Assembly: GCF_963678635.1 (NCBI RefSeq) | Contig: NC_087068.1 | Coordinates: 5,653,382 to 5,717,381, forward strand | DNA from: Symsagittifera roscoffensis | Lineage: Eukaryota > Xenacoelomorpha > Acoela > Convolutidae | Reading direction: 5' to 3' | Length of the DNA: 64,000 nucleotides | Part shown: positions 12,723-23,645 of the stretch, piece after piece | Numbering within the stretch: the first letter of the stretch is position 1 | Layout: each line of letters begins with the position of its first letter | Translations under genes and position numbers: made by a program | The notes under the pieces: generated by a model | The model's input: the letters and a program-made list of their open reading frames with translations, nothing else | What the model was told of the DNA's origin: nothing | The model's database searches: none

Positions 12723-14911
12723 ATCGCAGGCAGACCATGCAGCGATTATTAATACCAACAGAGTCAGTGAGTTATTGTGGAAGAGACCAGACCCCACCCT
12801 GTGGTGACAATGCAAGGCGGACATGTCAATAAAACTGAACATGATTGCGCTGGCCTTTCGTGAGGCGAATAAAACGGAGGCGAAGAAAACCTCAAGGGAC
12901 AGGAACCACGGCATCTGGATTATACCGAGTATCAGGCATGGATTGGCTCTTGGCAGAAGAGGAGCTATTCAGTTCTGCTACCACCTCGAGGTTGGGTAGG
13001 GGATCTAGAGGATTTGCCCAGGGATAACACAATAGGACTCCTGAACACGAGATCGTTGATAGAAGTATGTCATCAGGCGAGGGAAAGAGCCCCACCGAGC
13101 CGGAAGCGGAAGTTTCTAATGGAAAACAAACCCAACAACAAACATCACATGATGTGGGGGCAGTTTGCTAAGCCCCTGGGACAGCAGCGGGCAAAAAGTC
13201 TAAGGATTACCCCGGGTGAGCTCAGTGGAAGGTGATGAGAAGAGATATGCGCACCTGGAGTCATCGAAGGGGGACAGCCTGTTTGCGGCGTATGATCATC
13301 TGGAAATGAAATTAGGGAAAATCTTGATAGTGTCTAGCTCCGACTACCTGTATACGCCCTGCTCACTTTTTTCGCCGGACGTAATCTTCCTCACAGCCCC
13401 CAATTTGGGCTGGAGACAAGCGGTGGGAAAGGCAATAAGTGTAAAAAGAGTGGTGAACATTGATCCACTGGTTGTCATAATAGCAGGATCGAGTGAACAC
13501 TTGCAAAGAAGAGGATCATTGATTGGTCTGGTTGACGGATCGTCCCCAAGCCCAGAGGTCATTGGAGAGGCGATCATGACACTTTCTCCGCAATGATGGA
13601 AGCTGAGACATCAATACGACGTTGTTTTGCGAGGCAACTGGTCAAAGTTTATTTCACACTGTCTCTTGGCTACGCCATACTACCCGAGCCTCTGCAGTTT
13701 GTAAATGCGATGGTCATCTGACTTGCGGAAGGACGATTTGACGTAGTGATTTCGGCTCGAACCGACAAGATGATCCAAACCGTTACTACCCCTTCCGATC
13801 AGAACTCCCTGCAGTATGGTCCGACATATTGAGCGCGATCCAAAGATTTAAGGATCACAGCAGGACGCGTGTCGTGTTGGATGAGGGGTTGGGACTGGAA
13901 CTTTCAAGTTTTGGCCGACTGAAGAAAACCTGGCCGGGAATGAGTTACGAACACGAGTTAGTGCCGCGACTGGCAAACAACCTATGGTTCAGGCAGACAG
14001 ATTATGTGAGGGACGAAAGGAGGAGCTTGGTGAGAAGGAACGCTACCTCCAAAGAAGGAAACCTTAGGGCTATAGCCTTGAGGACGAAGCCTCATACCAA
14101 CCCTTGGCTGTATCTCTCCCCACGGCTATGCACATTGGGACAAGATGCCTTCGATGATGCCCCAGCGGTGGTGAAGGAAATTCACCAGTATAAAAAGAAG
14201 ATCCCAGAGTTGAGAGAGGAGGCGGGCGCAACTATGTTACAGGTGATTCAGGAGATAAACACCATGTCCTTGGATTGGTTCCAGGCGGATGGGCTGGCAA
14301 CGAGAGCTGAATACGAGAGTTCCGATGCGATTTTTGCGGAAATGGGAGCGGGTTGGTCACCGCGTTCCTCGGCAGTTGTTATCCGAGAGCTTCGAGACAC
14401 ATAACAGCCCTTTTCGTGAGAGATATTCGGAAGTTATCAATTATCCTTGTGCTGGCACTATACGTAGACTTCGGACATGGGGGCTTTGAGAAGGGACACG
14501 TGCCGCTCTTCACTCAGGAACTGGCTGACCTCCGGTTGGTTGGCCTTCTCACATTGGAAGTGATGACTTTTTGTCGTTTCGGTGACCTATTGGTATTGCT
14601 GAGATACCCGGAACAGTTGCAAGGATCGATGAGAGAATCTTGTATCAGTAGTGGGTTGTTTCGTGCTGAATTGGGTGGATCAACAGGAACTGAGAACACT
14701 GGCGAGCAAGAATAGGCTGTTTGGAAGGATGGTGGAGCATTGCTGGACCCTGATGGATTTCAACAACAGCTTTAAATGTCGAATCGGCGGCGAAGATATT
14801 TCGAACGTCCAGTTCAATCCTAAGCGCTGGAATTTACGACCGGTCGTCAAGGGCACAGTGAGAATCACGGCTTGGCCGGCGACATATGCTCATGTAAAGG
14901 AACATCAATAG
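12723..14911 (+). pseudogene. Copy 1 ORF3 middle region remnant (second SGNH-like and unknown domain)
   Basis: Open pieces at 13216-13596 (strands such as KILIVSSSDY and LVVIIAGSSEH), 13829-14404, 14353-14715 and 14740-14911 align in order with copy 2 at 33720-35670. Shared landmarks are LPEPLQFV (copy 2 MPPALQFV), NNLWFRQ (TASLWFRS), a hydrophobic LALYVDF segment near 14450, and CRIGGEDIS (CRMGGKRE). The first part resembles a degenerate SGNH fold; the rest is unrecognised. Several frameshifts and stops occur, for example after 13596, near 13720 and at 14401. Confidence 0.6.
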
Positions 14912-16207
14912 ACATGGTTGGCGGGTTCACGTCGGCTGCCAGATAACTGCCCTCGATATCCGCGGATCAGGAGGATGCTGCAGAGGCCGACCAGTCCTGA
15001 TTTTGCACCGAGACATGGAGGAGAGAATGATGAGGTGGGGTGAGAGAATGGAGCCGCGCTTCATCAATTGGATTGCTGCAGCCCTGCACACTTTTGAGTT
15101 CACCTTCCCTAATATATGGAGTCGGAAAAAGGTTAAAACTACACCCGAGGTAATTGCAGGGAAGCCCGAGGTGTCTGCAGGTCTGTAGAACGATGTGTAT
15201 TCACCAGCCGACGATAAGTCCATATTGAAGTGGCCCAGGCGAGAGACGTTGGTGATGCTAGAAGTGATTAAAGAGTCGAGGAAAGGCATCTATCTGACAA
15301 TAGAGGAAGTGGCGCCGCATGGCGAGGAAGCTGTGGAGGTTGTCATAAAAGACGAGGCGTTTTACAAGCCGGGTGACATGATGATACCGGCTCGGTCAGA
15401 TTCAGATTCAGGAGTTGATATGCGCCAAGGCCCCTCTGGACCGGGACCCCAGCCAGATGATGAGAGAAAAGATCAGGACGCAAATAAGGAGAACCAAGGG
15501 GACGATGAGCCCATGGAGGTCAAAGGGGACAAGGTGAGCAAAATTGACCTAAGATTGCTGGAGAGAGATCTCTTGGAAAATGATTTTAATGAAGCGAAAG
15601 ATGGTGGGGCGGATGAATCACTGATGCTGATAACGCCATCGTCATTTATGTCGCCCACCAAAGAACCCTCAGCTATCTTGTCTCCCTTGGAGTCAATGAC
15701 ACTATGGAGGCACATCAGAGAAGAGACGCGTCGAAGCTGCTCTGCGAATCTCCTCGGAGGCAGAGGGTTGATGAATCAATGCGAGTAGCATTCTTGAGCT
15801 CGTTGCCAGAAGACGAATGGGAACAGTATCAGAGCAATTTTGAGTGGAAGATTGGAGAAGTATGGACGTGAGTGGCTTTCATGGAGAGCACGTGGAACGT
15901 GATCCAGAGATACGGTACTCAATCCGCAATGAGAGTCGGTTTGAATCATCCCGTCATGCCTGAAGTATTGGAAAAAATGATGGCGCCCACTGAATCTGAC
16001 GATCTGACCGAGTCGGTCATGGAAGAAAGCGCTGGAAAGAGTCCGGTTGTGCGCGACCAGCCTGTCCAAAGAACCAAGAAAAGGCTAAAGAAGCACGAGC
16101 CCATGGTGAGACAGCTCAAGAGCAGAGTAAATGACAAAACGATCAGCCCGATAGTTGTGAAATCGAAAGCCGCCGCAGTAGTGAAGCGAAAGTATCCCGT
16201 CCGATAA
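14912..16207 (+). pseudogene. Copy 1 ORF3 C-terminal remnant, truncated
   Basis: The open stretch 15195-15788 is acidic and low-complexity, and shares EEAVEVVIKDE with the start of copy 3 ORF3. At 15797-16207 it shares the SLPEDEWEQ and RYGTQS blocks with copy 3 (54800-54960, LPEEEWEV, SYGTQS). It ends with a basic segment and TAA at 16205. The roughly 1000-residue Cys-rich domain that follows in copies 2 and 3 is absent, and the 3' untranslated region starts immediately. The deletion must lie near 16200. Confidence 0.6.
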
Positions 16208-16539
16208 CACTAAGTTAATTTTAACGGGTGCGTGTCTGTGCCATGTCCCAAAACTTTTTAAAACAGCAAGAACGAAAAGAATTTTTATGGTGAAATGACG
16301 GAAGTAGTCAGAATAGGCTTTTTATCCAGGACACTCATAGTGCATGTTTTGTCAAAGCTTCGGAAGGTAGTGAAATGTAGTACGGTGGTATTTATGACAC
16401 GCGATGAATTGAGGTGACGTGGATAAAATTTGATTGCTGATGCAGTTTGTAATGTGATTACAGAACACTTGATCATCACTTGCAGATAAGTCGGAGTTAT
16501 GCGTTCAATGGGGACATTGAGGGGACTACCCGGGGAGTA
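16208..16539 (+). other. Copy 1 3' untranslated region ending in a PPT-like tract
   Basis: Non-coding. The block at 16381-16430 (including TGACGTGGATAAAA) and the GGGGACATTGAGGGG stretch match the 3' untranslated region of copy 3 (59010-59150). The last bases, CCGGGGAGTA at 16530-16539, are the counterpart of the tract that directly abuts the 3' LTR in the other copies and should be the polypurine tract priming plus-strand synthesis. Confidence 0.7.
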
Positions 16540-18426
16540 CAGGCCTTTTGCCCGGATTGGCAAAGTAGAATCCGTCGATGCAAACCAAAAAAGACGTTAA
16601 CGACGTTGACGGTGAATTCTTAATGAAAAAGAGGGTCAGAATATTCTAGAAAAAAAATATTCAAAATTTTGAAATTTTGCCATTTTGTCAGAAAGACACA
16701 ATAAAAGAAGACAACCGGATTAACGAGACAATAATCATTCGAACGGAAACAAGAGAACACCTCACGATAAGGGACTCAACTGAAGGAGATCAGGCGGAAG
16801 GAAGGGGGAACACGGAATAGTTTGTTGTGCAGTCGGCCTGTCGTTGCACGCCGTTTTGGATGGTTTGATGCTGTGCATTTTTACTATATTGAAAATGTCT
16901 GTTTCTGTTCTGTATTTTTCAGATACAAATTTTAATTATTTCTTGAAGGTCAAAAAAAACTGTAAGAGACTCTAGATACGTATTTCAGCTACTGTAATGT
17001 CCTGAACGATTTCATTAATTCCATTATTTTGAGAATGCGTTAAAACTGTAAATTCAAACAAACGTTTTCGCACATTTTGTGCATCTTCAGGTTTTAAAAA
17101 TTCTAAACTATCTGTACAAAATGATCAAAGATCATAAAAAGTGTCACAGATATCATTACTTCAAAATTTTAAAAATTCAACCAATCAAAATTTTACAAAT
17201 ATCACTGAAATTATGTAACAACTATTATGTAACATTTTAAAACATTTTGTCACAAATTTCTGAGAGTTTTCTTCTTTTTTATTTTTACATTTTCGTTTTG
17301 TGGCTAATTTGTTTGCTAACATGTAAGTTGTTTCAAAATTTTGTTGTTTTAGCCAGAATTTTTTGATTCTGGAACTATAGCCTTAGTGTCAGCTCCCTAC
17401 TTCTAAACTCGTCGCGCGTGTTAATTGCCGGTCTCTCTTTCCTAATGTGCAGCGCCTCTAATGTAAGTAACTTGATGCTGCTGGACGCCTGGTCGATTAT
17501 TTTCCAATTAAATTCCATTATTGTTCCGAGTTTCGATACGAAAGTAACGGAATATTTGAGCTCGGGGTGGGTTTATTTTCTTCAGACAAATTTCGACTTT
17601 TTACCTAGCCATTTTTGACGGAATTTTTTTCATATTATTCGAAAGCCATTGTTGTCTTGAGCTTAAATTTGCAAAGATATTTCACCTGTGATCATTTTGC
17701 GTAAAGTTATGATGGTTTAAAGATTGCCATTTTGACCGATTTGGGACAATTAACGCGCGATATAATTCGCGCTATTAACGCGTAAGCGGAGATTTAATCC
17801 GCTTTATAAATCGTTCCAAATTGGTTGAACGAAGCTTATTTGCCACAATTGATTTGTTACAAGGAACGAAATCTATCTTTTTGTACTTTATATGACGTGT
17901 GGGGGAATGATTTTTAAAAAAAAATTCAAATTAAAAAAATTCTTTTTATTTTATTTCATTTTTTCTTATGCTATTACTGCTGCTCCATAAGCCTTAAAAG
18001 GCAGTCGTCGGAACATTCAAAGCTTCGCCCTGATACGAGCAGTCTTGTTGTTATTAGTTTAGAGCATGAGTAGTTAGAAAAGAGGAAATATTGCCTCAAT
18101 CTGCGATGGGTTTAGTTTATAACTGTCACTAAAATCATAGTAAATTCTGGTTTTCTAGCCGTGTTTTTAATAGTATTCTAGTAGTCTGGGGATCCAAGAC
18201 CCAGCTTTGTGAGTATTTTTGCATGTAAACGAAAGCTGATCAAAAATCTTTTGGGTGATGGCATAAAAATGTTAACTTTTTATTTAGACCATAACAGACC
18301 AGAAAAATAGTTGGCTATGTCTAGACGGTTAAAAACAATCAGAATTAAGGTAACTGACGTCAGCCAATCGTCAATAGGTAAATTTCCTTTGCTCCATCAC
18401 TGTGTAATGTATAGGCGAATGTTACA
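16540..18426 (+). repeat. Copy 1 3' LTR (about 1.9 kb, enlarged)
   Basis: The start is set by the CCGGGGAGTA tract and the end by CGAATGTTACA, the terminal sequence shared with both other LTR families. The last 250 bp (18180-18426) match the copy 3 LTR: GGGGATCCAAGACCCAGC, TATTTTTGCATGTAA, and AGCCAATCGTC before the end. It is about 950 bp longer than the other LTRs; the extra length is AT-rich DNA around 16.9-17.95 kb that matches nothing else here and may be a nested insertion, though I saw no clear terminal repeats. The 5' terminus reads CAGG rather than TGTG, so it is mutated or misplaced. Confidence 0.65.
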
Positions 18427-18468
18427 AACACGTTTTTATGGCGCACCTGGATGGGCCTGTTAAAGGCA
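18427..18468 (+). other. PBS and leader fragment downstream of copy 1 LTR, interrupted by copy 2
   Basis: After the LTR end come 12 spacer bases and then TGGCGCACCTGG, a variant of the primer-binding site found after the 5' LTRs of copies 2 and 3. The leader is cut at 18468 by copy 2 and resumes at 61315. The copy 1 LTR is therefore followed by 5'-internal sequence, as expected in a tandem LTR-body-LTR-body arrangement. Confidence 0.65.
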
Positions 18469-19373
18469 TGTGCCAGTCGGTCATATTTGGAAGTTTGACC
18501 TTGAGAAAAACAAGAACGCTTAATTTTGGAGTGAAATTTGATTTTTCAAAAATTCGAATGGAGCCTGTCATGCACGATTTTCTCGCGATAACTGAAAACC
18601 GAAAAAGAGAAAGGAGAACGATCGGGTAACAATCGCGGGAAAGTAGCCAGATAAAACAGTAGGAAATTGCTATTCGCAATTTCCGTCGCAATAAAACTAG
18701 AGTAGAGCTGTGCTATCTGAAACAGAAAGAAGCGTATTCCCGAGAACTGGACTATTATCAATGGACTGGATTGTTATTCGAACTGGACTAGAGTGAACCT
18801 TCGATGGAAAGGTGGACAGCTTGAGTGTCCCAATGGTTCACGAGAAACTATACTCTAGAGTTCAAACTTGTTCCTGTTATTGAAACTGATAAACATTAAA
18901 CTCATTTAGTTACATTATTTAATTCTCGAGTTGATTACCGACTTAATTACTCCCAGTTCTTGAGCGTGCTACGATGTGAGTACTCAATTTAAATTTCTAG
19001 AGTGTGTTTTATGATTGTTATGTTGAGGTAAGGCGAGTTTTAGGTTGATCCATCTGAAATGGATCAAAGTTCCACTGTCTGATAAAAAGTAACTCAACGG
19101 ATTGTTCTGACCCGGTTTTTAACGGCGTTCATGTATTTTGGGTATCTAGAGACCTAAGTATGGGGACGTTCTTATTTCTAGAGTGGGGGGATATTTTGGT
19201 AGTAGTCTTTAAGCTGTAACGGGTCGTAGTCTCATGTCACAAGCGAACCGAATTGGCTCCGACTGATTTGAGGTAGAAAAACACAAGAGATAGTGTCCCT
19301 GACTCTTGAGCCAATGGTTATAGGGCCTATTTTTCTTAAGCCTCATGTGTGACTACAGTAGACGAATGTTACA
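18469..19373 (+). repeat. Copy 2 5' LTR (905 bp)
   Basis: Begins TGTGCCAGTC and ends CGAATGTTACA; the partner is at 60410-61314, same length, with about ten differences by eye (for example 18626-18634, 18688, 18899). An AATAAA at 18690-18695 could be a polyadenylation signal. A perfect 9-bp hairpin (GGAAATTGC/GCAATTTCC, loop of 5) lies at 18662-18684. No TATA box could be assigned with confidence. Confidence 0.92.
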
Positions 19374-19384
19374 TAGTGTTTTTA

Positions 19385-19399
19385 TGGCGCTCCTGGGTG
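19385..19399 (+). promoter_or_regulatory. Copy 2 primer-binding site
   Basis: TGGCGCTCCTGGGTG starts 12 bases after the LTR end (11 intervening). The same 15 bases follow the copy 3 LTR, and a variant follows the copy 1 LTR. TGG complements the CCA end of a tRNA; the predicted primer 3' end is the reverse complement. The tRNA was not identified from memory. Confidence 0.7.
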
Positions 19400-19880
19400 T
19401 TTAGGACATCAAGACTACGGAGTCGAACCCACTTGAGACAGCTTCGGGCTGCATGCCCATTCTAGAGTACCGGTGGTACGGTTCGGCAGGAACGTGCAAA
19501 CCTTCCGGTTATACCGTGATAGCTTTTTAAGAAAACTCGAGAAAACTTCCTGGTACGCTCTCCGAACGAGGCTTAGCTAACCGAGTAAAAGGGGGCAACT
19601 AGGGGGACAAAAACACGAGCAAAAAACAAAAAGCGAAACAAAAACCAGAAAAGAATAGAAAAAGGAACAAAAACCATAAAACGAAAAAAGACAGTGACTT
19701 TGACACCAGATTAGTCGGATCAAACCTTTATATTAATTAAATAGTATACCCATACTGTTTTACAAGTTCGATCGTTTCGATCAACCTAGCAATTTAACCC
19801 AGTAACCTGAATAAAGTGCCCGAGTGTGGGGCGTTGTCAAGGGTTTTCAGAAAGCTTGGAACTTAGCTGGACAACAACGA

Positions 19881-20058
19881 GACTTGACTGGAAGAGGTGA
19901 CCAGCCGAGTGGGAAAGTGGTTCAGGAGCACTTGAGCTGAACCAATAGGAGACTTGACTGGAAGAGGTGACCAGCCGAGTGGGAAAGTGGTTCAGGAGCA
20001 CTTGAGCTGAACCAATAGGAGACTGGACTGGAAGAGGTGACCAGTCGAGTGGGAAAGT
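19881..20058 (+). repeat. 70-bp tandem repeat, 2.5 copies
   Basis: The unit starting GACTTGACTGGAAGAGG begins at 19881, 19951 and 20021. The copies are nearly identical, and the third is cut after GGGAAAGTAG near 20058. It lies in the leader of copy 2. The near-identity implies recent duplication. Confidence 0.93.
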
Positions 20059-20930
20059 AGCCAAGAAGGATTTGGCAGTTCTCGAGTTCTCAAGTTAGGC
20101 AGAACGGGTATCGTTAAAATCCACATTACATTACAGGAGATAAGTGTAAAATTGGATAAGCGAAATCCCCCGGTTTTGAGGAACGTTTTTATTTAAGCAG
20201 GCCTGGAGACAGGTCTACGGTTTTCTCTTGAGAGGTTTAGCACCCGGCACTTAAGGTAATTTTAGGCTTAAGAAGGGGGGCTAAAAAGGGGGGAGGTTAG
20301 AAGAGGGGCTGGTTAGGTTAGAGGTTGGCGGTTGAAAATGTAAAAAGAGGCGAAACTAGAGTAACTAATTAATCGACATTGTTGATTTAGTTACATTAGT
20401 CATTAACACGCGTTGGTAATAATAGGTGGATATCGAAATTTAAACTCGAGTTAAGAAAGATACCCTGGTCAGATTAGTAGGGGGGAACGGACATAGACAA
20501 TTCTGGTGATACCCAATAAGATAATTAGTTGGGGGGAGGAAAACGCGTGGCAATTAGGTACCAGACATTTTTTTTCGACAAAAGGTAGACATTTGTCACC
20601 TTTGAATTTTAGGTGGGTTCATCTCTCTGTTTTTATTACTTTTTCTAGCTTGGATTTTTTGTTGCATTTTGGTGAGGATTTGTGTTTAGTTTTTACACGA
20701 ACAGGAGATCACAAGATACCTCCGCACAGGTTTTGGTTTCAAGTTGCTTGGAACATTGAAAAAGAGGTAACTAAAAAGAAAAAAGAAAAAGGAGGGTCAG
20801 CATTTGGCCTTTAAGAGAGGGTTTTTGGGAAAATTTTACTAGAGCTTGAGTGGTGGTACAAGGTACAGTGAATCAAGAAGTCCCCATAACGAAGAAAAAA
20901 GAGGTCCCACCGCTTAGACACTTGTTAACA

Positions 20931-21700
20931 GTCTTGAGACAGTACCGGAGAAGTCTTGGGACAGTGCCAAAGAAGACTTGTGACAGCGCCAAAGAAGTCT
21001 TGGGACAGTGCAGTCTGGGGACAGTCTTGGGACAGAGCAGTCCTGGGACGGTCTTGGACCAGAGCAGTCTTGGTACAGTCTTGGGACAGTACAGCCTTGA
21101 ACAAGTACAGTCTTGGGACGGGACGGTCTTGGGACAGTGGTCTTGGGACAGTGGTCTTGGGACAGTGGTCTTGGGACACTAGCCTTGGGACAGTGGTCTT
21201 GGGACAGTGGTCTTGGGACAGTGGTCTTGGGACAGTGGTCTTGGGACAGTGGTCTTGGGACAGGGGTCTTGGGACAGTGGTCTTGGGACAGTGGTCTTGG
21301 GACAGGGGTCTTGGGACAGTGGTCTTGGGACAGTGGTCTTGGGACAGTGGTCTTGGGACAGTGGTCTTGGGACACTAGCCTTGGGACACTAGCCTTGGGA
21401 CAGTAGTCTTGGGACAGTAGCCTTGGGACAGTAGTCTTGGGACAGTAGTCTTGGGACACTAGCCTTGGGACAGTAGTCTTGGGACAGTGGTCTTTGGACA
21501 CTAGTCTTGGTACACTAGCCTTGGGACACTAGTCTTGGGACAGTCTTGGGACAGTGGTCCTGGGATAGTACTCTCAGGATAGGGGTCTGGGGATACTGAC
21601 GGAAAGTATTGGGACAGTACCGAACAGTCTTGGGACAGTAGAAAGAAGCCTGGGACGGTACAAAGAAGAGTAGGGACGGTAACTGGAAGTCTTGGGACGG
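20931..21700 (+). repeat. 14-bp minisatellite (GTCTTGGGACAGTG)n
   Basis: The core 21110-21545 is a nearly perfect 14-bp array with point variants (CACTAGCC and CAGGGG versions). The edges (20931-21110 and 21545-21700) are degenerate copies of the same GTCTTGGGAC core spaced irregularly. 14 is not a multiple of 3, so all frames read through; the translated Trp-Asp-Ser-Gly-Leu-Gly-Thr repeats are not evidence of a gene. Confidence 0.95.
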
Positions 21701-21954
21701 TATAAAAATTGAAGTAAAATTACAATAAGTGTTTTGAGACAGAATTGAAACAGAACAACACTAGTCGGAACCCGGTACGGTTGAGACCACAAATAAAGAA
21801 AGTTTCTCGAAAGGTTTTGAAAGAGAACTGGGAACAAAGTTTTTATCACGTTGTATATTTCCTTTTTAAAAAGTTTTTCATAATAGATTTTATTCTTAGA
21901 ATAGAATTGTGTATATAATAATATTGTAAATAAGAGCAATTGTAAATAGAAATA

Positions 21955-23645
21955 ATGAGACGGAGTAGGGTACCGGTGCTCGAAAAAAGGTCAAGTGGAT
22001 CAAACACGAAATATAACTCGTCGCTGCGCGGAACTACATCAATGGGCCCAAGCAAAACAAAAGATAACTTTTCAGTTAGCATGGTCAGCACGAGGAGCAG
22101 TACCGAGAACAAGACGCGAGAAGGTGCTTAAGACAAACAGGTGGAGCCCACAATTGAAATCGATCTAGAGACACCAGACCAGAGCGTAGATGAAGTGGAG
22201 AAGAAGACAACGGAATCCACACCAATGCCCCATATGGAAGATCAAAATCCAAAAACCGTGGAGCTTTCGCCGATAGACGCGTTGGAAGACACAACAGGCA
22301 AAACCCGAGATACGGTGAAAAACGACTCTCAAGTAAAGAAGACATCTTTTACAGAAAAGTTGGCGATGATGGTCGGAATGAAATCGAAAGACAACACGGC
22401 CGAAGAATCAAAAACTGAAAGAGCACGAACATTTGGGATAGTGAGCACGAAGGCGACAGAAGCCGACCTAAAGGAAGAACAAGCCAGAACAGAAGCGACA
22501 GCCGAAAACAAGACAACGGCTGATCATGAAACAGCTACTCTTGAGCTTGGCGACCTGATGACAAAACTAAATCAGATCGACAAGAAACTAAAGTACAGTG
22601 AGGAAGATAGAGACTTAATAAGGAAAGAGTTGAAATACAACAAACACGAGTATCTGGATAGTTATTTTAACCTGGCTAAGGCGACAGACGAGAGACTCCA
22701 GCAGATGTCGGACAAGGTAGATGCCACCAATGAAGAACGAGATAAGAACATCAAAAAAGATATGCAGCAGTTGAAAAACCGATATGATGATGTCAACAGC
22801 CAATTAGGTAGCCTGGAAAGGAGAATAGACACAATAAACAGGAATCATGCCGAAATTTCGTGTGCAATACAGGCGAAATTGGATGCAATCTTGAGAAATT
22901 CTACCTCACAAGAAAGACCGGCAGCGGATCGCACGCAAGGCACCAGAGTTGACTTTGTAGAACCACAAAGGAACAAACGGCAATCGACGCCGTTACCTTT
23001 AACCCGGGATGCGGTAAGCACAGCACCAACGGCTGCAAAAACAATCATGAAAAATGGAACATCAAACACAATGAGTGGTCCGGGGGACTCAACAGCTAAC
23101 AGCAACGCAGGTCCGGATGCCATGACGTGGGCAAGCACTTGGGAGATGATGAACAGGACTCTAGAGGCCTTCGCCACGAGGAACACTGACTCGAGCGATA
23201 GGAGAGACGGAAAATCAAGAAAAACTTTCAAGAAGCCAAAAGAATTCAAAGACGACTCCGATGGATGCATTGACACTTGGGTGGAAGTGATGAGATTACA
23301 CCTAGAGCAAGATAACTTAAATGATGAAAGACAAGCGTGCACAGCCATACTCAGCAACTTGTAAGGCACGGCATTAAAATGCGTGGTAGCAAAGAAAGAA
23401 GAAGAACGCGATACCGCGGACAAAATCTTCGAAATATTGCTGAACCGATTCGGGTCAGGCATGAAGGGTCACCAAGCGATGATGCGATTTGAAAAGAGAA
23501 GGCAGAGAGACGATGAATCAATTGATCGGTTCCTGGATGACCTTGAGAGCTTGAGAAGAAGGAGTGACCCAGAGGAGTCGACAAACAGAAGAAACTTCAT
23601 CATTGCCTCGAAGTTCATTGATGGGGTAAAAAGTGATGTCGAAAG
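21955..23645 (+). pseudogene. gag: Copy 2 gag (broken)
   Basis: The start is taken at the ATG at 21955 because the residues that follow (basic, then VSMVSTRSS near 22075) match the start of the intact copy 3 Gag. Layout: basic N-terminus, long charged helical middle (22330-22900, coiled coil), Ser/Thr-rich spacer, then the gag core from about 23220 (FKKPKEFKDDSDG, CIDTWVEVM). In-frame TAA stops occur at 22129 and 23362, the latter where copy 3 has Glu. A deletion plus frameshift near 23645 ends the frame. Gag would form the particle and bind RNA. The core matches the Ty3/Gypsy gag family. Confidence 0.85.

Larger units (their letters stand above)
4201..18426 (+). mobile_element. Copy 1: decayed giant Ty3/Gypsy LTR retrotransposon, 5' end lost at gap
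   Basis: Order seen: gag remnant, protease, RT, RNase H, integrase pieces, macrodomain-like tail, ORF3 remnants, PPT-like tract, LTR. Every module aligns by eye with copies 2 and 3. Almost every 100-300 bp a stop or frameshift breaks the frame. Two large internal deletions stand out: gag core plus both CCHC knuckles (junction near 4915-4940) and the integrase catalytic core (junction near 9040-9050). ORF3 lacks the C-terminal Cys-rich half. The 3' LTR is about twice as long as those of the other copies. The 5' LTR is not in the assembly. It is the oldest of the three, both by decay and because copy 2 inserted just downstream of its LTR. Confidence 0.85.
19400..21954 (+). other. Copy 2 leader (non-coding, repeat-rich)
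   Basis: About 2.5 kb between PBS and gag without credible coding sequence. It holds a 70-bp tandem repeat and a 14-bp minisatellite (listed separately). Near 19500 it has CCTTCCGG followed by TTATACCGTGATAG, related to the copy 3 leader at 41360-41385. The rest (20060-20930) shows G-rich and A-rich runs but no recognised element. An out-of-frame open stretch at 20506-20814 is not supported as a gene. Confidence 0.7.

Noticed and set aside
20914-21501. Open frames on both strands of the 14-bp minisatellite
   Set aside because: They follow from repeat composition; they have no start context, no conservation and lie in an untranslated leader.
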